Assembly (NCBI RefSeq): GCF_051860475.1
Contig: NZ_JBHYDW010000003.1
Span: 25,857 to 89,856, forward strand
Source: Elioraea sp051860475
Lineage (GTDB): Bacteria; Pseudomonadota; Alphaproteobacteria; Acetobacterales; Acetobacteraceae
Direction of reading: 5' to 3'
Length of the DNA stretch: 64,000 bases
Shown: positions 44,822 through 53,467 of the stretch, piece by piece
Position numbering within the stretch: position 1 is the stretch's first letter
How the letters are laid out: each line of letters begins with the position of its first letter
Notes under the pieces: model-generated
Databases searched by the model: none
The model's input: the letters and a program-made list of their open reading frames with translations, nothing else
Told to the model about the DNA's origin: nothing
Made by a program: the position numbers and the translations under genes

Positions 44822-46078
44822 TCAGATCGCCAGCGCGACCGCTCTCCAGGTTGCCGCCGACAGGGCGTAGAGCGTGCCGGCCGGACGCCAGGCGCGGCGC
44901 CCGCCGCCGAAGCCGAGCGCGACGCAACCCTTGACGATGTTGTTCGAGGCGGTGGCGATGAGGATCGCGCCGGCGCCGCCGGGCACGGGCGCCGTGGCGA
45001 GGCGGATGGTGATCGCGTCGAGATCGCCGAGGCCGACGGCCGCGGCGACCGCATAGAGCCCGGCCGCACCGAACCGGCCGCCGAGCCAGGCGGTCGCCGC
45101 GGACACCGAGATGAACAGGACGGCAAACGCCAGAGCGGTGCCGATGCGCAGCGGGTTGCCGGCCGGGTTCGGCAGCTCGGGCTTGAGCCCGCGCCCGTCG
45201 CGCAGCAGCACCATGGCGGCGAGGCCGGCCGCCGCGCCGAGGCCGATCAGCCAGGGCGCGAGCGTCAGCGCGAAGCCGGTGTCGAACACGGCCGCGATCA
45301 GCACGATGCGCAGGAACATCACCGCGGTCGCGAGCACGATCGCCGCCTCGACCACGGGCTGGCGGCCCGACGCATCGCGCAGCACGCGCGCGAGCGCGAC
45401 CGTGGCCGCGGTCGAGGAGTAGAGTCCCCCGACCGCCGCGCCGATCAGCGGCCCGTGGCCCGGCGAGACGTAGCGCTGGAGCAGATAGGTTCCCCACGAG
45501 ATCCCGCTCATCGCGATCACGGCGAGCCAGATCTGGAAGGGGGTGAGCGGCAGCCACGCCGCAATCGGATCGTGCGGCACGAGCGGCAGGACGACGCCCG
45601 CAAGCACCAGGAACTGCGCGGCTGTGGTGATCTCGCGACCGGGTACGCGCGCGGCGAGACCGTGCAGGCTGATCCGTGCGCGCAACAGCAGCACAGCGGT
45701 CATGGTCAGACCGACGGGGATCCAGGGCGCCTGGGTCAAACAGGCCGGCCTGATGGCTGCCGCCGCGAGGTTGACAACGGGAACCATCAAGCCGCCCCGT
45801 GGACGGAGCTCGCCCGACTGCTGCGCCGCCATCCAGGCCCGCCAGTAGAGCAGCATCGCCACGGCGACGAAGCCGAGCAATACCAGGAACGCGGTGCCGT
45901 GCTCGGGCTCGATCAGCCACAGCACCGCGCCGGCAAGCGCGAGCATCGGGAAGGTGCGGATGCCGCCTGGGCGGCGGACCTGGTCCTCGGCGTAGTGCTC
46001 CTCGAAGGCGAGGCCGAGGAAGAAGCCGAGTCCAAGGGCCAGCGCGAGTGCTGCCGGAACGGTCAGGACATCGTCCAT
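44822..46078 (-). CDS. MgtC/SapB family membrane protein with DUF4010 domain
   Basis: A 418-residue inner-membrane protein. The N-terminal MgtC-like part (LALALGLGFFLGLAFEEHY, GGIRTFPMLALAGAVLW) is followed by the DUF4010 part (GGLYSSTAATVALARVLRDA, ASNNIVKGCVALGFGG). The combination, with about 12 membrane segments, is a known family of unknown function, possibly linked to Mg2+ or envelope homeostasis. It is transcribed away from the RidA gene; the 46 bases between them hold both start regions. Confidence 0.9.
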   Translation of the reverse strand: MDDVLTVPAALALALGLGFFLGLAFEEHYAEDQVRRPGGIRTFPMLALAGAVLWLIEPEHGTAFLVLLGFVAVAMLLYWRAWMAAQQSGELRPRGGLMVPVVNLAAAAIRPACLTQAPWIPVGLTMTAVLLLRARISLHGLAARVPGREITTAAQFLVLAGVVLPLVPHDPIAAWLPLTPFQIWLAVIAMSGISWGTYLLQRYVSPGHGPLIGAAVGGLYSSTAATVALARVLRDASGRQPVVEAAIVLATAVMFLRIVLIAAVFDTGFALTLAPWLIGLGAAAGLAAMVLLRDGRGLKPELPNPAGNPLRIGTALAFAVLFISVSAATAWLGGRFGAAGLYAVAAAVGLGDLDAITIRLATAPVPGGAGAILIATASNNIVKGCVALGFGGGRRAWRPAGTLYALSAATWRAVALAI

Positions 46079-46124
46079 CGCCCGAGGCTAGCATCGGGTT
46101 CCGACGGAACGGAGAGGAACGGGG

Positions 46125-46484
46125 ATGATCCGGCGCATCGACATCGAGAACGGACGGCTGTGCAACGCCGTCGTGCACGGCAATACCGTCTATCTCGCCG
46201 GCCAAGTGCCAGAGGACGGGATCGCGGGGGCGGAGGCGCAGACCGCCTCGGTGCTGCGCGAGATCGACGCCATGCTCGCGAAGGCCGGCACCGACAAGCG
46301 GCACATCCTCTCCGCGCTGGTGGTGCTCGCCGATATCCGCGACGCGCCGGCGATGAACCGGGCTTGGGATGCATGGGTGGACAAGGACCATCCGCCGGCG
46401 CGCGCGACCATCGAGGGCAAGCTGGTCGTGCCGGAGTGGACGGTCGAGATCATCGTGACGGCCGCCCTGCCCGCCTCAGGTTGA
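46125..46484 (+). CDS. RidA family protein
   Basis: A 119-residue RidA/YjgF protein. The active-site Arg93 is in PPARATIEGKL, followed by the expected VVPEWTVEI with its glutamate. RidA proteins hydrolyse reactive enamine/imine by-products of PLP enzymes; a few subfamilies lack the activity but also the arginine, so this copy should be active. GGAGAGGAACGGGG precedes ATG 46125. Confidence 0.93.
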   Translation: MIRRIDIENGRLCNAVVHGNTVYLAGQVPEDGIAGAEAQTASVLREIDAMLAKAGTDKRHILSALVVLADIRDAPAMNRAWDAWVDKDHPPARATIEGKLVVPEWTVEIIVTAALPASG

Positions 46485-46515
46485 TGTGCCTCCGGCCCGG
46501 CGTGTAATGTCGGCT

Positions 46516-46530
46516 TGGCCGTGACGGCCA
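46516..46530. promoter_or_regulatory. Inverted repeat TGGCCG-TGA-CGGCCA before the cyclase gene
   Basis: A perfect 6-bp dyad with a 3-base spacer overlaps TTGGCC (a possible -35), which is 18 bases before GATAAC (a possible -10, 46539-46544). The position suits a repressor site. The regulator is unknown. Confidence 0.4.
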
Positions 46531-46567
46531 CGCAATGAGATAACATAACGTTTGGGAAGGAGACGCC

Positions 46568-47545
46568 ATGTCGCTGTCGCGCCGCCTCTTCGCACACTGC
46601 CTTGCCTGCGCCGGGCTGGCAGGAGGATTCCGGGCCACCTCGGCCTCGGCCCAGGCACCGTGGTCACCGCCACCCGCGGCAGAGCGCTGTCCGTCGAAAT
46701 GGGGTGCTGCGGATACCCGCGGAGCGATGAACCTCCAGACGGCGGAGCAGGTTCAGAAGGCCGCGCGGCTGATCCGGACCGGCCGTGTAGTGGAACTCGG
46801 CCACACGCTGGAAGGCGGCATGCCGTTCTTCGGCACGCGCCGATTCGATGTGCACCTCAAGCAGATGTTCATGAACACGCAGGCCAACCGCCGGGGCTCG
46901 AACGAGGAGATCGTGATCACCGAGATCGGCCAGGTCGGCACGCAGCTCGACGCGTTTCCGCACCAGACGATCGGCGACGAGGTCTACAACTGCAACAAGG
47001 TCGGCGAGATCTCCTCGCGCAGCGGCTTCACCCAGATGGGCGTGGACGGCATCGGTCAGATGTTCACCCGCGGCGTGCTGATCGACATCGCCGGGCTCAA
47101 GGGTGTGCCGACGCTCGAGGACACCTACGAGGTCACGGTGGAGGACCTCCAGCAGGCGATGGCCCGTCAGAACGTGCGCATCGAACGCGGCGACGTCATC
47201 CTGATCCGCACCGGCTGGGAGGCCTACTGGGGCACCGACAACGCACGCTACGTGCGCACCTGTCCCGGCATCGGCGTAGCGGCGGCCGAGTGGCTGATCC
47301 GCCAGGAGCCGATCATGCTCGGCTCGGACAACTGGCCGGTCGAGGTGGCGCCGAGCAAGACCATGCCGCACGCCTCGCTCCCGGTGCACCAGATCGCCCT
47401 GGTGGTGAACGGCGTGCACCTGCTGGAGAACCTGAAGCTGAACGACCTCGCGCAAGTCGGGCAGAGCGAGTTCGCGTTCATCATGCAGCCGCTCAAGGTG
47501 AAGGGTGGCACGGGCGCGACCGTGGCGCCCACCGCTGTTTTCTAG
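46568..47545 (+). CDS. Cyclase (kynurenine-formamidase-like) family hydrolase, exported
   Basis: A 325-residue protein with an N-terminal signal (SRRLFAHCLACAGLAGG to TSASAQ). The PF04199 metal site, normally HxGTHxDxxxH, reads Q122-V-G-T-Q126-L-D128-A-F-P-H132, so two histidines are replaced while Asp128 and His132 stay. ALPVHQ-type ends are present as ASLPVHQIALVVNGVHLLENL. The family hydrolyses small amides or lactones (formylkynurenine, isatin). The changed site may bind another metal or mark a separate subfamily. AAGGAGACGCC precedes the start. Confidence 0.85.
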   Translation: MSLSRRLFAHCLACAGLAGGFRATSASAQAPWSPPPAAERCPSKWGAADTRGAMNLQTAEQVQKAARLIRTGRVVELGHTLEGGMPFFGTRRFDVHLKQMFMNTQANRRGSNEEIVITEIGQVGTQLDAFPHQTIGDEVYNCNKVGEISSRSGFTQMGVDGIGQMFTRGVLIDIAGLKGVPTLEDTYEVTVEDLQQAMARQNVRIERGDVILIRTGWEAYWGTDNARYVRTCPGIGVAAAEWLIRQEPIMLGSDNWPVEVAPSKTMPHASLPVHQIALVVNGVHLLENLKLNDLAQVGQSEFAFIMQPLKVKGGTGATVAPTAVF

Positions 47546-47556
47546 GGATAGGGGGT

Positions 47557-47590
47557 TTGGGGGAAAGGGCCTTGCGGCCCTTTCCCCCAA
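47557..47590. terminator. 15-bp perfect hairpin after the cyclase gene
   Basis: Arms 47557-47571 and 47576-47590 (AAAGGGCC/GGCCCTTT at the top, GGGGG/CCCCC below) enclose a TTGC loop. It begins 12 bases past the stop and has no T run on the plus strand. It likely ends both convergent messages or stabilises their 3' ends. Confidence 0.65.
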
Positions 47591-47602
47591 GGTTGTCTTC
47601 GT

Positions 47603-47649
<47 letters not shown>

Positions 47650-47681
47650 ATTGGCCCTTCCCTCCAAACCACCCATCCCGC

Positions 47682-48215
47682 TTACGGCGCGCCTGCCGCG
47701 CCCAACCTGATCTCAGCGTGGTCGCACGTCACCGCGGGGTTCCAGTCGCTGAACAGGCCCGACGGATTGTCGCGCCAGTGCCAGACATGGATCTCGTAGA
47801 ACGGCTCGACCTCGTGGTGCCCGACCGAGGTCTTGCGCCTCATCCGCTGACCCAGGAACGAGGGCGGAATGCGGCTCGGCCAGTCCTTCTCCCAGACGAT
47901 GTACTCGATCGCAACCAGGTGCAGCGAACCGTCCGGCTGGGGCTCGTACATCAGCGCCTCGGGCTCATCCAGCACCAACCTGCCGTCGTTCAGCCGTCCG
48001 GCATGGATGTAGTGCACACCCATCGCGCCATGACCACCGTGGGTCACGCAGCCGAACATCGGCCGGTAGCCGTCATCGAGTGCGGCCTGCACATCGACAT
48101 ACTTCTCCGCCGCCGACCGCGAGCGATCGAGCTCGGGGTACGACGGAACCTGCCAATAGGCGTTCGTCGCACCGGCGATCAGCAGCGTGGAGGCGAACAT
48201 GAAGGTCCTGAGCAT
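47682..48215 (-). CDS. Hypothetical exported protein
   Basis: A 177-residue protein with a short signal peptide (MLRTFMFASTLLIAGATNA). I recognise no named domain. The mature part is rich in aromatic and acidic residues and has notable stretches FGCVTHGGHGAMGVHYIHAG and EPQPDGSLHLVAIEYIVWEK, which I believe occur in a family of uncharacterised secreted proteins. Many histidines (HGGH, GHHE, HVWHW) could bind metal. GAAGGAGA precedes the ATG. It is the last gene of the leftward block. Confidence 0.75.
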   Translation of the reverse strand: MLRTFMFASTLLIAGATNAYWQVPSYPELDRSRSAAEKYVDVQAALDDGYRPMFGCVTHGGHGAMGVHYIHAGRLNDGRLVLDEPEALMYEPQPDGSLHLVAIEYIVWEKDWPSRIPPSFLGQRMRRKTSVGHHEVEPFYEIHVWHWRDNPSGLFSDWNPAVTCDHAEIRLGAAGAP

Positions 48216-48242
48216 GGGACGATCTCCTTCCGCGAGCCGGGC

Positions 48243-48542
48243 TCAGGCCGCCTGAGCGGCCACGGGGTCGGCACGGATCACCGCGGTGTCGACGACCTCG
48301 ACGATGTCCTCGGCCGGCATGCCGACGCGGCGCGCGTGCTCGACCAGCGCCTCCGGCCCGACCGCCTGGTAGACGCAGACGGTGCCGAGCGTGCCGTCTG
48401 GCTCGTTGACGATGTAGGTACGGATCCAGCGCACCTGGTCGGCCATCTCCTCGTTGCCCACCCGGGCCGAGATGGCGGCGGAACGCTTCAGATCCTCGGC
48501 CGTCTTCCAGAACGCACGACGGCGCATGGTGTAGGTCTTCAT
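48243..48542 (-). CDS. DUF4242 domain-containing protein
   Basis: A 99-residue protein. It begins KTYTMRRRAFWKTAEDLKRS and contains VRWIRTYIVNEPDGTLGTVCVYQA and EALVEHARRVGMPAEDIVEV, the DUF4242 (small ferredoxin-like, SCO4226-type) pattern. One relative is a nickel-binding protein; the general function is unknown. GGAGA precedes ATG 48542. It is 27 bases before the hypothetical protein gene and 140 bases after the deacylase. Confidence 0.82.
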   Translation of the reverse strand: MKTYTMRRRAFWKTAEDLKRSAAISARVGNEEMADQVRWIRTYIVNEPDGTLGTVCVYQAVGPEALVEHARRVGMPAEDIVEVVDTAVIRADPVAAQAA

Positions 48543-48682
48543 CGGGTCGTCTCCTGTCCGGGAGCCGAACGGCACGGGATGCGCCGGCGGCATGACGGGA
48601 GGGACCCTATGGATGCGAGGCCGGCCAGTCTTTGCGGTGGGCTTGGGGTTTCCTGGTGTTTTCCTGAGGGGTGCGGCGCAGC

Positions 48683-49705
48683 CTAGAGGCCGGTGTCGGT
48701 CCCCAGATGGAACAGGCAGTCCCCGCGCATGGTTCGGCCCGGCACCCGCTTGCAGAGCACGAAGCCGTCGCCGAGGAACTGCGCGGTCGCCGGCTCGCGC
48801 CAGGGCGTCTCGGGCGTGTGGATGCGGGCGGCCGGCTGGCCCGCCTTCACCGTGTCGCCGAGCTCCACCAGCGGCTCGTAGACCCCGCTCTCCGCTGCAT
48901 AGACGAAGTCCTGGGCACCGCGCACCTCCAGGATGCGCGTGCTCGCCTCCGCCGGAACGCGATCCTCCGGCGGCAGGATGCCAAGCTCGACCAGCACGTT
49001 GCGCAGCCCGCGCTCGGCGATCCGCAACGCAGCGGGCGTGAGCGTGCCGGACCCACCGAGCTCGCTGCCAAGCGAGACGACTCCATGGGTCGCCGCCGCG
49101 CCCGACAGCGTACCGCCATGTCCGGTCCCCTGCCCGCCCGCGGTCAGATAGGCCACCGGCGCGGCGAACGCCTTCAGCAGCCGGAGCGACAGCGCCGCCC
49201 TGTCGGGATCGGCCTGGCGCCGCGCCAGCGCCGAGGGGATGTACATGAGCGACGATCCGCCCGAATGGAGATCGACCGTGGCATCGGCCAGCGGGATCAG
49301 CTCGTTCGCGACGAACCAGGCGATCTGCTGCGTTACCGTACCGTCCGGGTCGCCCGGGAAGCTGCGGTTCAGGTTGCCCTCGTCGATCGGCGACGTGCGC
49401 GTGCCGGCCATCGCCGCCGGGAAGTTCAGCATCGGCAGGATGATGACGCGCCCGCTGATGCGCGTGTGGTCCAGGCTGCGGACCAGGTTCGCGAGTGCAA
49501 TCTGACCCTCGTACTCGTCGCCGTGGTTGCCGCCGGTCAAGAGCACGGTCGGGCCGGTGCCGTTGCGGAACACCGCGATCGGAATCGGAATGAAACCGTA
49601 GGCCGAGCGGTGCACGGAATGGAACAGCCGCAGGAAGCCACAATGCACCCCGTCCTTGTCGAACGGCACTTCGGGAACGATCTGGCTCTTGCGCGGTGGG
49701 CTCAC
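48683..49705 (-). CDS. Succinylglutamate desuccinylase/aspartoacylase family deacylase
   Basis: A 340-residue M14-type zinc hydrolase. Metal residues are His61 and Glu64 in GGNHGDEYEG and His147 in TVDLHSGG; the segment EGNLNRSFPGDPDG is the substrate-arginine region (N-R). The C-terminal part (KAGQPAARIHTPETPW) is the lipoyl-like beta barrel of the AstE/DoeB type. It removes an N-acyl group from an amino-acid-like compound. GTG 49705 has GAGGAG 7 bases upstream. Its place after the Dpp ATPase suggests the transporter imports an N-acyl amino acid or ectoine-like compound. Confidence 0.9.
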   Translation of the reverse strand: MSPPRKSQIVPEVPFDKDGVHCGFLRLFHSVHRSAYGFIPIPIAVFRNGTGPTVLLTGGNHGDEYEGQIALANLVRSLDHTRISGRVIILPMLNFPAAMAGTRTSPIDEGNLNRSFPGDPDGTVTQQIAWFVANELIPLADATVDLHSGGSSLMYIPSALARRQADPDRAALSLRLLKAFAAPVAYLTAGGQGTGHGGTLSGAAATHGVVSLGSELGGSGTLTPAALRIAERGLRNVLVELGILPPEDRVPAEASTRILEVRGAQDFVYAAESGVYEPLVELGDTVKAGQPAARIHTPETPWREPATAQFLGDGFVLCKRVPGRTMRGDCLFHLGTDTGL

Positions 49706-49716
49706 GGTCGGGCTCC

Positions 49717-50673
49717 TCAGGCTTCGGCGAGATGGCAGGCGACGCGGTGGCCCGGCGCCAGCTCGCGCAGGGCCGGATCGTCCTCGGCGCAGCGTGCAAC
49801 CGCGATCGGACAGCGGGTGCGGAAGCGGCAGCCGGACGGCGGATTGAGCGGCGACGGCACCTCGCCGGCGAGCGGCACCGGCGGCGGCGCGCCCGGCTTC
49901 GGCTGCGGCACGGCGGCGAGCAGCGCGCGCGTGTAGGGATGACGCGGGGTCGCGAACAGCGCCGTCTTCGGTGCCTCCTCGACCACGCGGCCGAGATACA
50001 TCACCGCGACCCGATCGGCGATGTGGCGCACCACCGACAGGTCGTGCGCGACGAACAGATAGGTCAGCCCGTGCGACTGCTGGAGGTCCTGCAGCAGGTT
50101 GATGATCTGCGCCTGGATCGAGACGTCGAGCGCGCTGACGGGCTCGTCGCACACCACGAGATCGGGCTCGAGCGCCAGGGCGCGCGCGATGCCGATGCGC
50201 TGGCGCTGCCCGCCGGAGAATTCGTGCGGGTGGCGCGTCGCGTGCGCCGGCGTCAGCCCGACCTGCGCGAGCAGCGCCTCGACGCGCGCGCGGCGTTCGG
50301 CGCGCGTGCCCTCGCCGAAGATCCGCAACGGCTCGCCGACGATATCAGCCACCGTCATGCGCGGATCGAGCGAGCCATAGGGGTCCTGGAAGATCACCGA
50401 GAGATGGCGGCGCATCTGCCGCATCGCCTCGGGCTTCAGCGCCAGCAGGTCCGCGCCGCGGAACCGGATCGATCCGGTGGTCGGCTCGACCAGGCGCAGG
50501 ATCAGCCGGCCGAGCGTAGTCTTGCCGCAGCCGGACTCTCCGACCAGGGCGTGCGTCTCACCGGCGCGCACCGTGAGATCGACGCCGTCCACCGCGCGCA
50601 GCAGGCCACCGCCACGCACCGTGTAGTGCCTGGCGAGGCCACGCGCATCGAGCAGCGGGGCGTCAGTCGCCAT
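49717..50673 (-). CDS. Dpp-type ABC transporter ATP-binding protein, DppF-like
   Basis: A 318-residue ATPase: Walker A GESGCGKT, Q-loop VIFQDPYGSLDPRMTV, signature FSGGQRQR, Walker B DLVVCDEPVSALD, H-loop VAHDLSVV and the C-terminal PSGCRFRTRCPIAVARC. The ATG at 50673 lies within the end of the DppD gene (11-base overlap). It is the last of the five genes of the third peptide-type importer in the window. Confidence 0.94.
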   Translation of the reverse strand: MATDAPLLDARGLARHYTVRGGGLLRAVDGVDLTVRAGETHALVGESGCGKTTLGRLILRLVEPTTGSIRFRGADLLALKPEAMRQMRRHLSVIFQDPYGSLDPRMTVADIVGEPLRIFGEGTRAERRARVEALLAQVGLTPAHATRHPHEFSGGQRQRIGIARALALEPDLVVCDEPVSALDVSIQAQIINLLQDLQQSHGLTYLFVAHDLSVVRHIADRVAVMYLGRVVEEAPKTALFATPRHPYTRALLAAVPQPKPGAPPPVPLAGEVPSPLNPPSGCRFRTRCPIAVARCAEDDPALRELAPGHRVACHLAEA

Positions 50674-51631
50674 GGCGGATGCAGGCTGCGCGATGGTCCG
50701 GCGCGACGGGATGGAGCGGCGGCATGCCGACCTCGCATTCCGGCACCGCGTGGGCGCAGCGTGGCGCAAACCGGCAGCCGCTTGGCCATGAGCCCGGCGC
50801 CGGAACGGTGCCGGGGATCGCGGGCAGGCGCGCCGCCCCCTCGGCGAGGGCCGGGATGCTCTGCATCAGCGCGGCCGTGTAGGGGTGCGAGGGATTGCCG
50901 AACACCGCCTCGACCGGCCCCTCCTCCACCACCTTGCCCGCGTACATGACGACGACCCGCTTCACCACCTGCGCGACCACGCCGAGATCGTGTGTGATCA
51001 GCATCGTTGCCATGCCGAACTCGCGCTGGAGATCGGCGAGCAGGGCGAGGATCTGCGCCTGGATGGTGACGTCGAGTGCGGTGGTGGGTTCGTCGGCGAT
51101 CAGCAGCTTCGGCCGGCACGCGAGCGCCGCAGCGATCATCACGCGCTGGCGCAGACCCCCGGAGAGCTCGTGCGGGTACTGTGCCAGCCGTCGTCCGGAA
51201 TCGGGGATGCCGACGCGCGCCAGCAGTTGCGCGGCGCGCTCGCGCGCGGCCGCGCGGCCCAGCCCCTCGTGCACGCGCAGCACCTCAGCGACCTGCTCAC
51301 CGACGGTGAAGACCGGGTTCAGTGCCGACATCGGCTCCTGGAAGATCATCGCGATCTGCTCGCCGCGGATGCGCGTCATCGCCGCCTCGCTGAGGCCGAG
51401 CAGGTCACGGCCGGCGAACCGGACGCGCCCGCGTGTGATGCGCCCCGGCGGCGTGGGCACGAGCCCCATGATCGCAAGCGCGGTCAGGCTCTTGCCGCAA
51501 CCGGACTCGCCGACCACGCCGAGCACCTCGCCCTCGTCGAGGTGGAGCGAGACGCCCGACAGCGCCTCCACCTCGCCACGATCGGTGCGGAACGAGACCG
51601 CGAGATCGTCGATCTCCAGCAGCCGCGTCAT
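50663..51631 (-). CDS. Dpp-type ABC transporter ATP-binding protein, DppD-like
   Basis: A 322-residue ATPase: Walker A GESGCGKS, Q-loop MIFQEPMSALNPVFTV, signature LSGGLRQR, Walker B LLIADEPTTALD, H-loop ITHDLGVV, and the C-terminal PSGCRFAPRCAHAVPEC. ATG 51631 overlaps the DppC stop (ATGA). It works with the DppF-like partner. Confidence 0.94.
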   Translation of the reverse strand: MTRLLEIDDLAVSFRTDRGEVEALSGVSLHLDEGEVLGVVGESGCGKSLTALAIMGLVPTPPGRITRGRVRFAGRDLLGLSEAAMTRIRGEQIAMIFQEPMSALNPVFTVGEQVAEVLRVHEGLGRAAARERAAQLLARVGIPDSGRRLAQYPHELSGGLRQRVMIAAALACRPKLLIADEPTTALDVTIQAQILALLADLQREFGMATMLITHDLGVVAQVVKRVVVMYAGKVVEEGPVEAVFGNPSHPYTAALMQSIPALAEGAARLPAIPGTVPAPGSWPSGCRFAPRCAHAVPECEVGMPPLHPVAPDHRAACIRHGD

Positions 51632-52506
51632 CCCTGCTGCACCTTCAGCCGCGGATCGAGCACGTCGCGCAGGCCGTCGCCGAGCAGGTTCAGCCCGAGC
51701 ACGGTGAGGCAGATCGCCAGTCCGGGCCACATCGCGATCCACCACGCCTCGCGGATGTAGTCCTTGCCCTCGGCGATCATGTTGCCCCAGGTGGGCGTGG
51801 GCGGCGGCGGGCCCACGCCGAGGAAGGACAGGATCGACTCCGCGAGCACGGCATAGGCGAAGATGAAGGTGAGCTGCACGATCAGAGGCGCCAGGCTGTT
51901 GGGCAGCACATGGCGCCACAGGATCCAGAGATGCCGGCCACCAAACGCAAGGGCCGCCTGGACGTACTCCATCTCGCGCACCACCAGCACGCTCGCGCGC
52001 ACGATGCGCGCGGTGCGGGGGATGTAGACGACCGAGAGCGCGATCACGGCGTTCACGGCAGAGGGGCCGAGCGCGGCCGCGATCGCGAGCGCCAGCATCA
52101 CCGCCGGGAACGCCATCAGCGCGTCCATCGCGCGCATCAGCGGCTCGTCGAGCCGGCGGAAGTAGCCGGCCGCAAGCCCAATGACCGTCCCGAACACGCC
52201 GGTCACAATCACCACCGCGAAGCCGATGCCGAGCGAAAGCCGTGCTCCGAACACCAATCGGCTCAGGATGTCGCGGCCGAAATTGTCGGTGCCCAGCAGG
52301 AATCCCTCACCCGGCGGACGGAACCGCATGCGGAACTGCATCCGCTCGGGGGCGAAAGGCGCGAACACCTCGGCGCCCAGCGCCAGCACCACCATCGTGC
52401 CGAACAGCACGAACCCGATCACGAACAGGCGGTGGCGGAACAGTCGCCGCAGCGTCGGCAAGCGGCGCGGCGGCGCGAGCGGCGCGACCGCGGCCTCAAC
52501 CGCCAT
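51628..52506 (-). CDS. Dpp-type ABC transporter permease, DppC-like
   Basis: A 292-residue permease with FLLGTDNFGRDILSRLVFGA, the EAA loop ARIVRASVLVVREMEYVQAALAFG and the end GLRDVLDPRLKVQQG. ATG 52506 is preferred; it overlaps the DppB gene by 11 bases, and an upstream in-frame start at 52533 adds nothing conserved. It pairs with the DppB-like permease. Confidence 0.93.
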   Translation of the reverse strand: MAVEAAVAPLAPPRRLPTLRRLFRHRLFVIGFVLFGTMVVLALGAEVFAPFAPERMQFRMRFRPPGEGFLLGTDNFGRDILSRLVFGARLSLGIGFAVVIVTGVFGTVIGLAAGYFRRLDEPLMRAMDALMAFPAVMLALAIAAALGPSAVNAVIALSVVYIPRTARIVRASVLVVREMEYVQAALAFGGRHLWILWRHVLPNSLAPLIVQLTFIFAYAVLAESILSFLGVGPPPPTPTWGNMIAEGKDYIREAWWIAMWPGLAICLTVLGLNLLGDGLRDVLDPRLKVQQG

Positions 52507-53443
52507 AGCGCACACGCGGGTCGATCGCGGCATACAAGAGATCGACCACCAGGTTGAGCAGCACGAGCATGGTCGCGGTCAGCAGCAGCGTGCCCTGGAT
52601 CACCGGGTAGTCGCGCCCGAAGATCGACGTCGCGAGCAGCCGGCCGATGCCGGGCAACGAATAGACCGTCTCGATCACGATCGACCCCGACAGCAGCAGG
52701 CCGAAGCTGATGCCGATCACCGTGATCACGGGCACCATCACGTTCTTCAGCGCGTGCTTGCCGATCACCATCAGCCGCGGCAGGCCCTTGGCGCGGGCGG
52801 TGCGCACATAGTCCTGGCGCAGCACTTCCAGCATGGTCGCCCGCGTGATCCGCGCGAGCAATCCGATCTGCAACAGCGCGAGCGAGAGCGACGGCATCAG
52901 CAGCGAGCGGAACCAGTCGAGCGGGGACTGCGCAAACGGCACATAGCCGCCGGTCGGCAGCCATTCCAGGATCACCGAGAACAGCACGATCAGCATCAGC
53001 GCCAGCCAGAACGACGGCACCGAGACGCCGAGCAGGGCCATGCCGGTGACAGCCGCGTCCACCGCCGTGTTCGCCCGCAGCGCCGCAACCACGCCCGCGG
53101 GCACGCCGACCGCGATCGTCATCAGCAGCGCGAGCACGGAGAGCGAGAACGTCACCGGCACGCGATCGACGATCGCCTGCCAGACCGTGGTGTTCAGCAG
53201 GATCGACCGGCCGAAGTCGCCTTGCAGCACATGCCCGTACCAGGCGAGCATCTGCTCCAGGAACGGGCGATCCAGCCCGAGCTGGTGCCGGATCGCCTCG
53301 ATCTCCTGGTTGGTGGCGGCCGGCCCCGCGATCACGGAGGCGGGATCGCCGGGGATCAGGTGCATCACCGAGAACGAGACGAGCGAGACCAGCAGCAGCA
53401 CCGGCAGCGCTGCGACGAGCCTCGTCGCGGCGAAGCGCCACAT
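52496..53443 (-). CDS. Dpp-type ABC transporter permease, DppB-like
   Basis: A 315-residue permease beginning MWRFAATRLVAALPVLLLVS, with the LGLDRPFLEQMLAWYGHVLQGDFG region, EAA loop ARITRATMLEVLRQDYVRTARAKG and the end DLLYAAIDPRVRYGG. It starts 24 bases after the receptor stop. It is intact. Confidence 0.94.
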   Translation of the reverse strand: MWRFAATRLVAALPVLLLVSLVSFSVMHLIPGDPASVIAGPAATNQEIEAIRHQLGLDRPFLEQMLAWYGHVLQGDFGRSILLNTTVWQAIVDRVPVTFSLSVLALLMTIAVGVPAGVVAALRANTAVDAAVTGMALLGVSVPSFWLALMLIVLFSVILEWLPTGGYVPFAQSPLDWFRSLLMPSLSLALLQIGLLARITRATMLEVLRQDYVRTARAKGLPRLMVIGKHALKNVMVPVITVIGISFGLLLSGSIVIETVYSLPGIGRLLATSIFGRDYPVIQGTLLLTATMLVLLNLVVDLLYAAIDPRVRYGG

Positions 53444-53467
53444 CGTCAGGTCGATCGGCGCCGAGCG

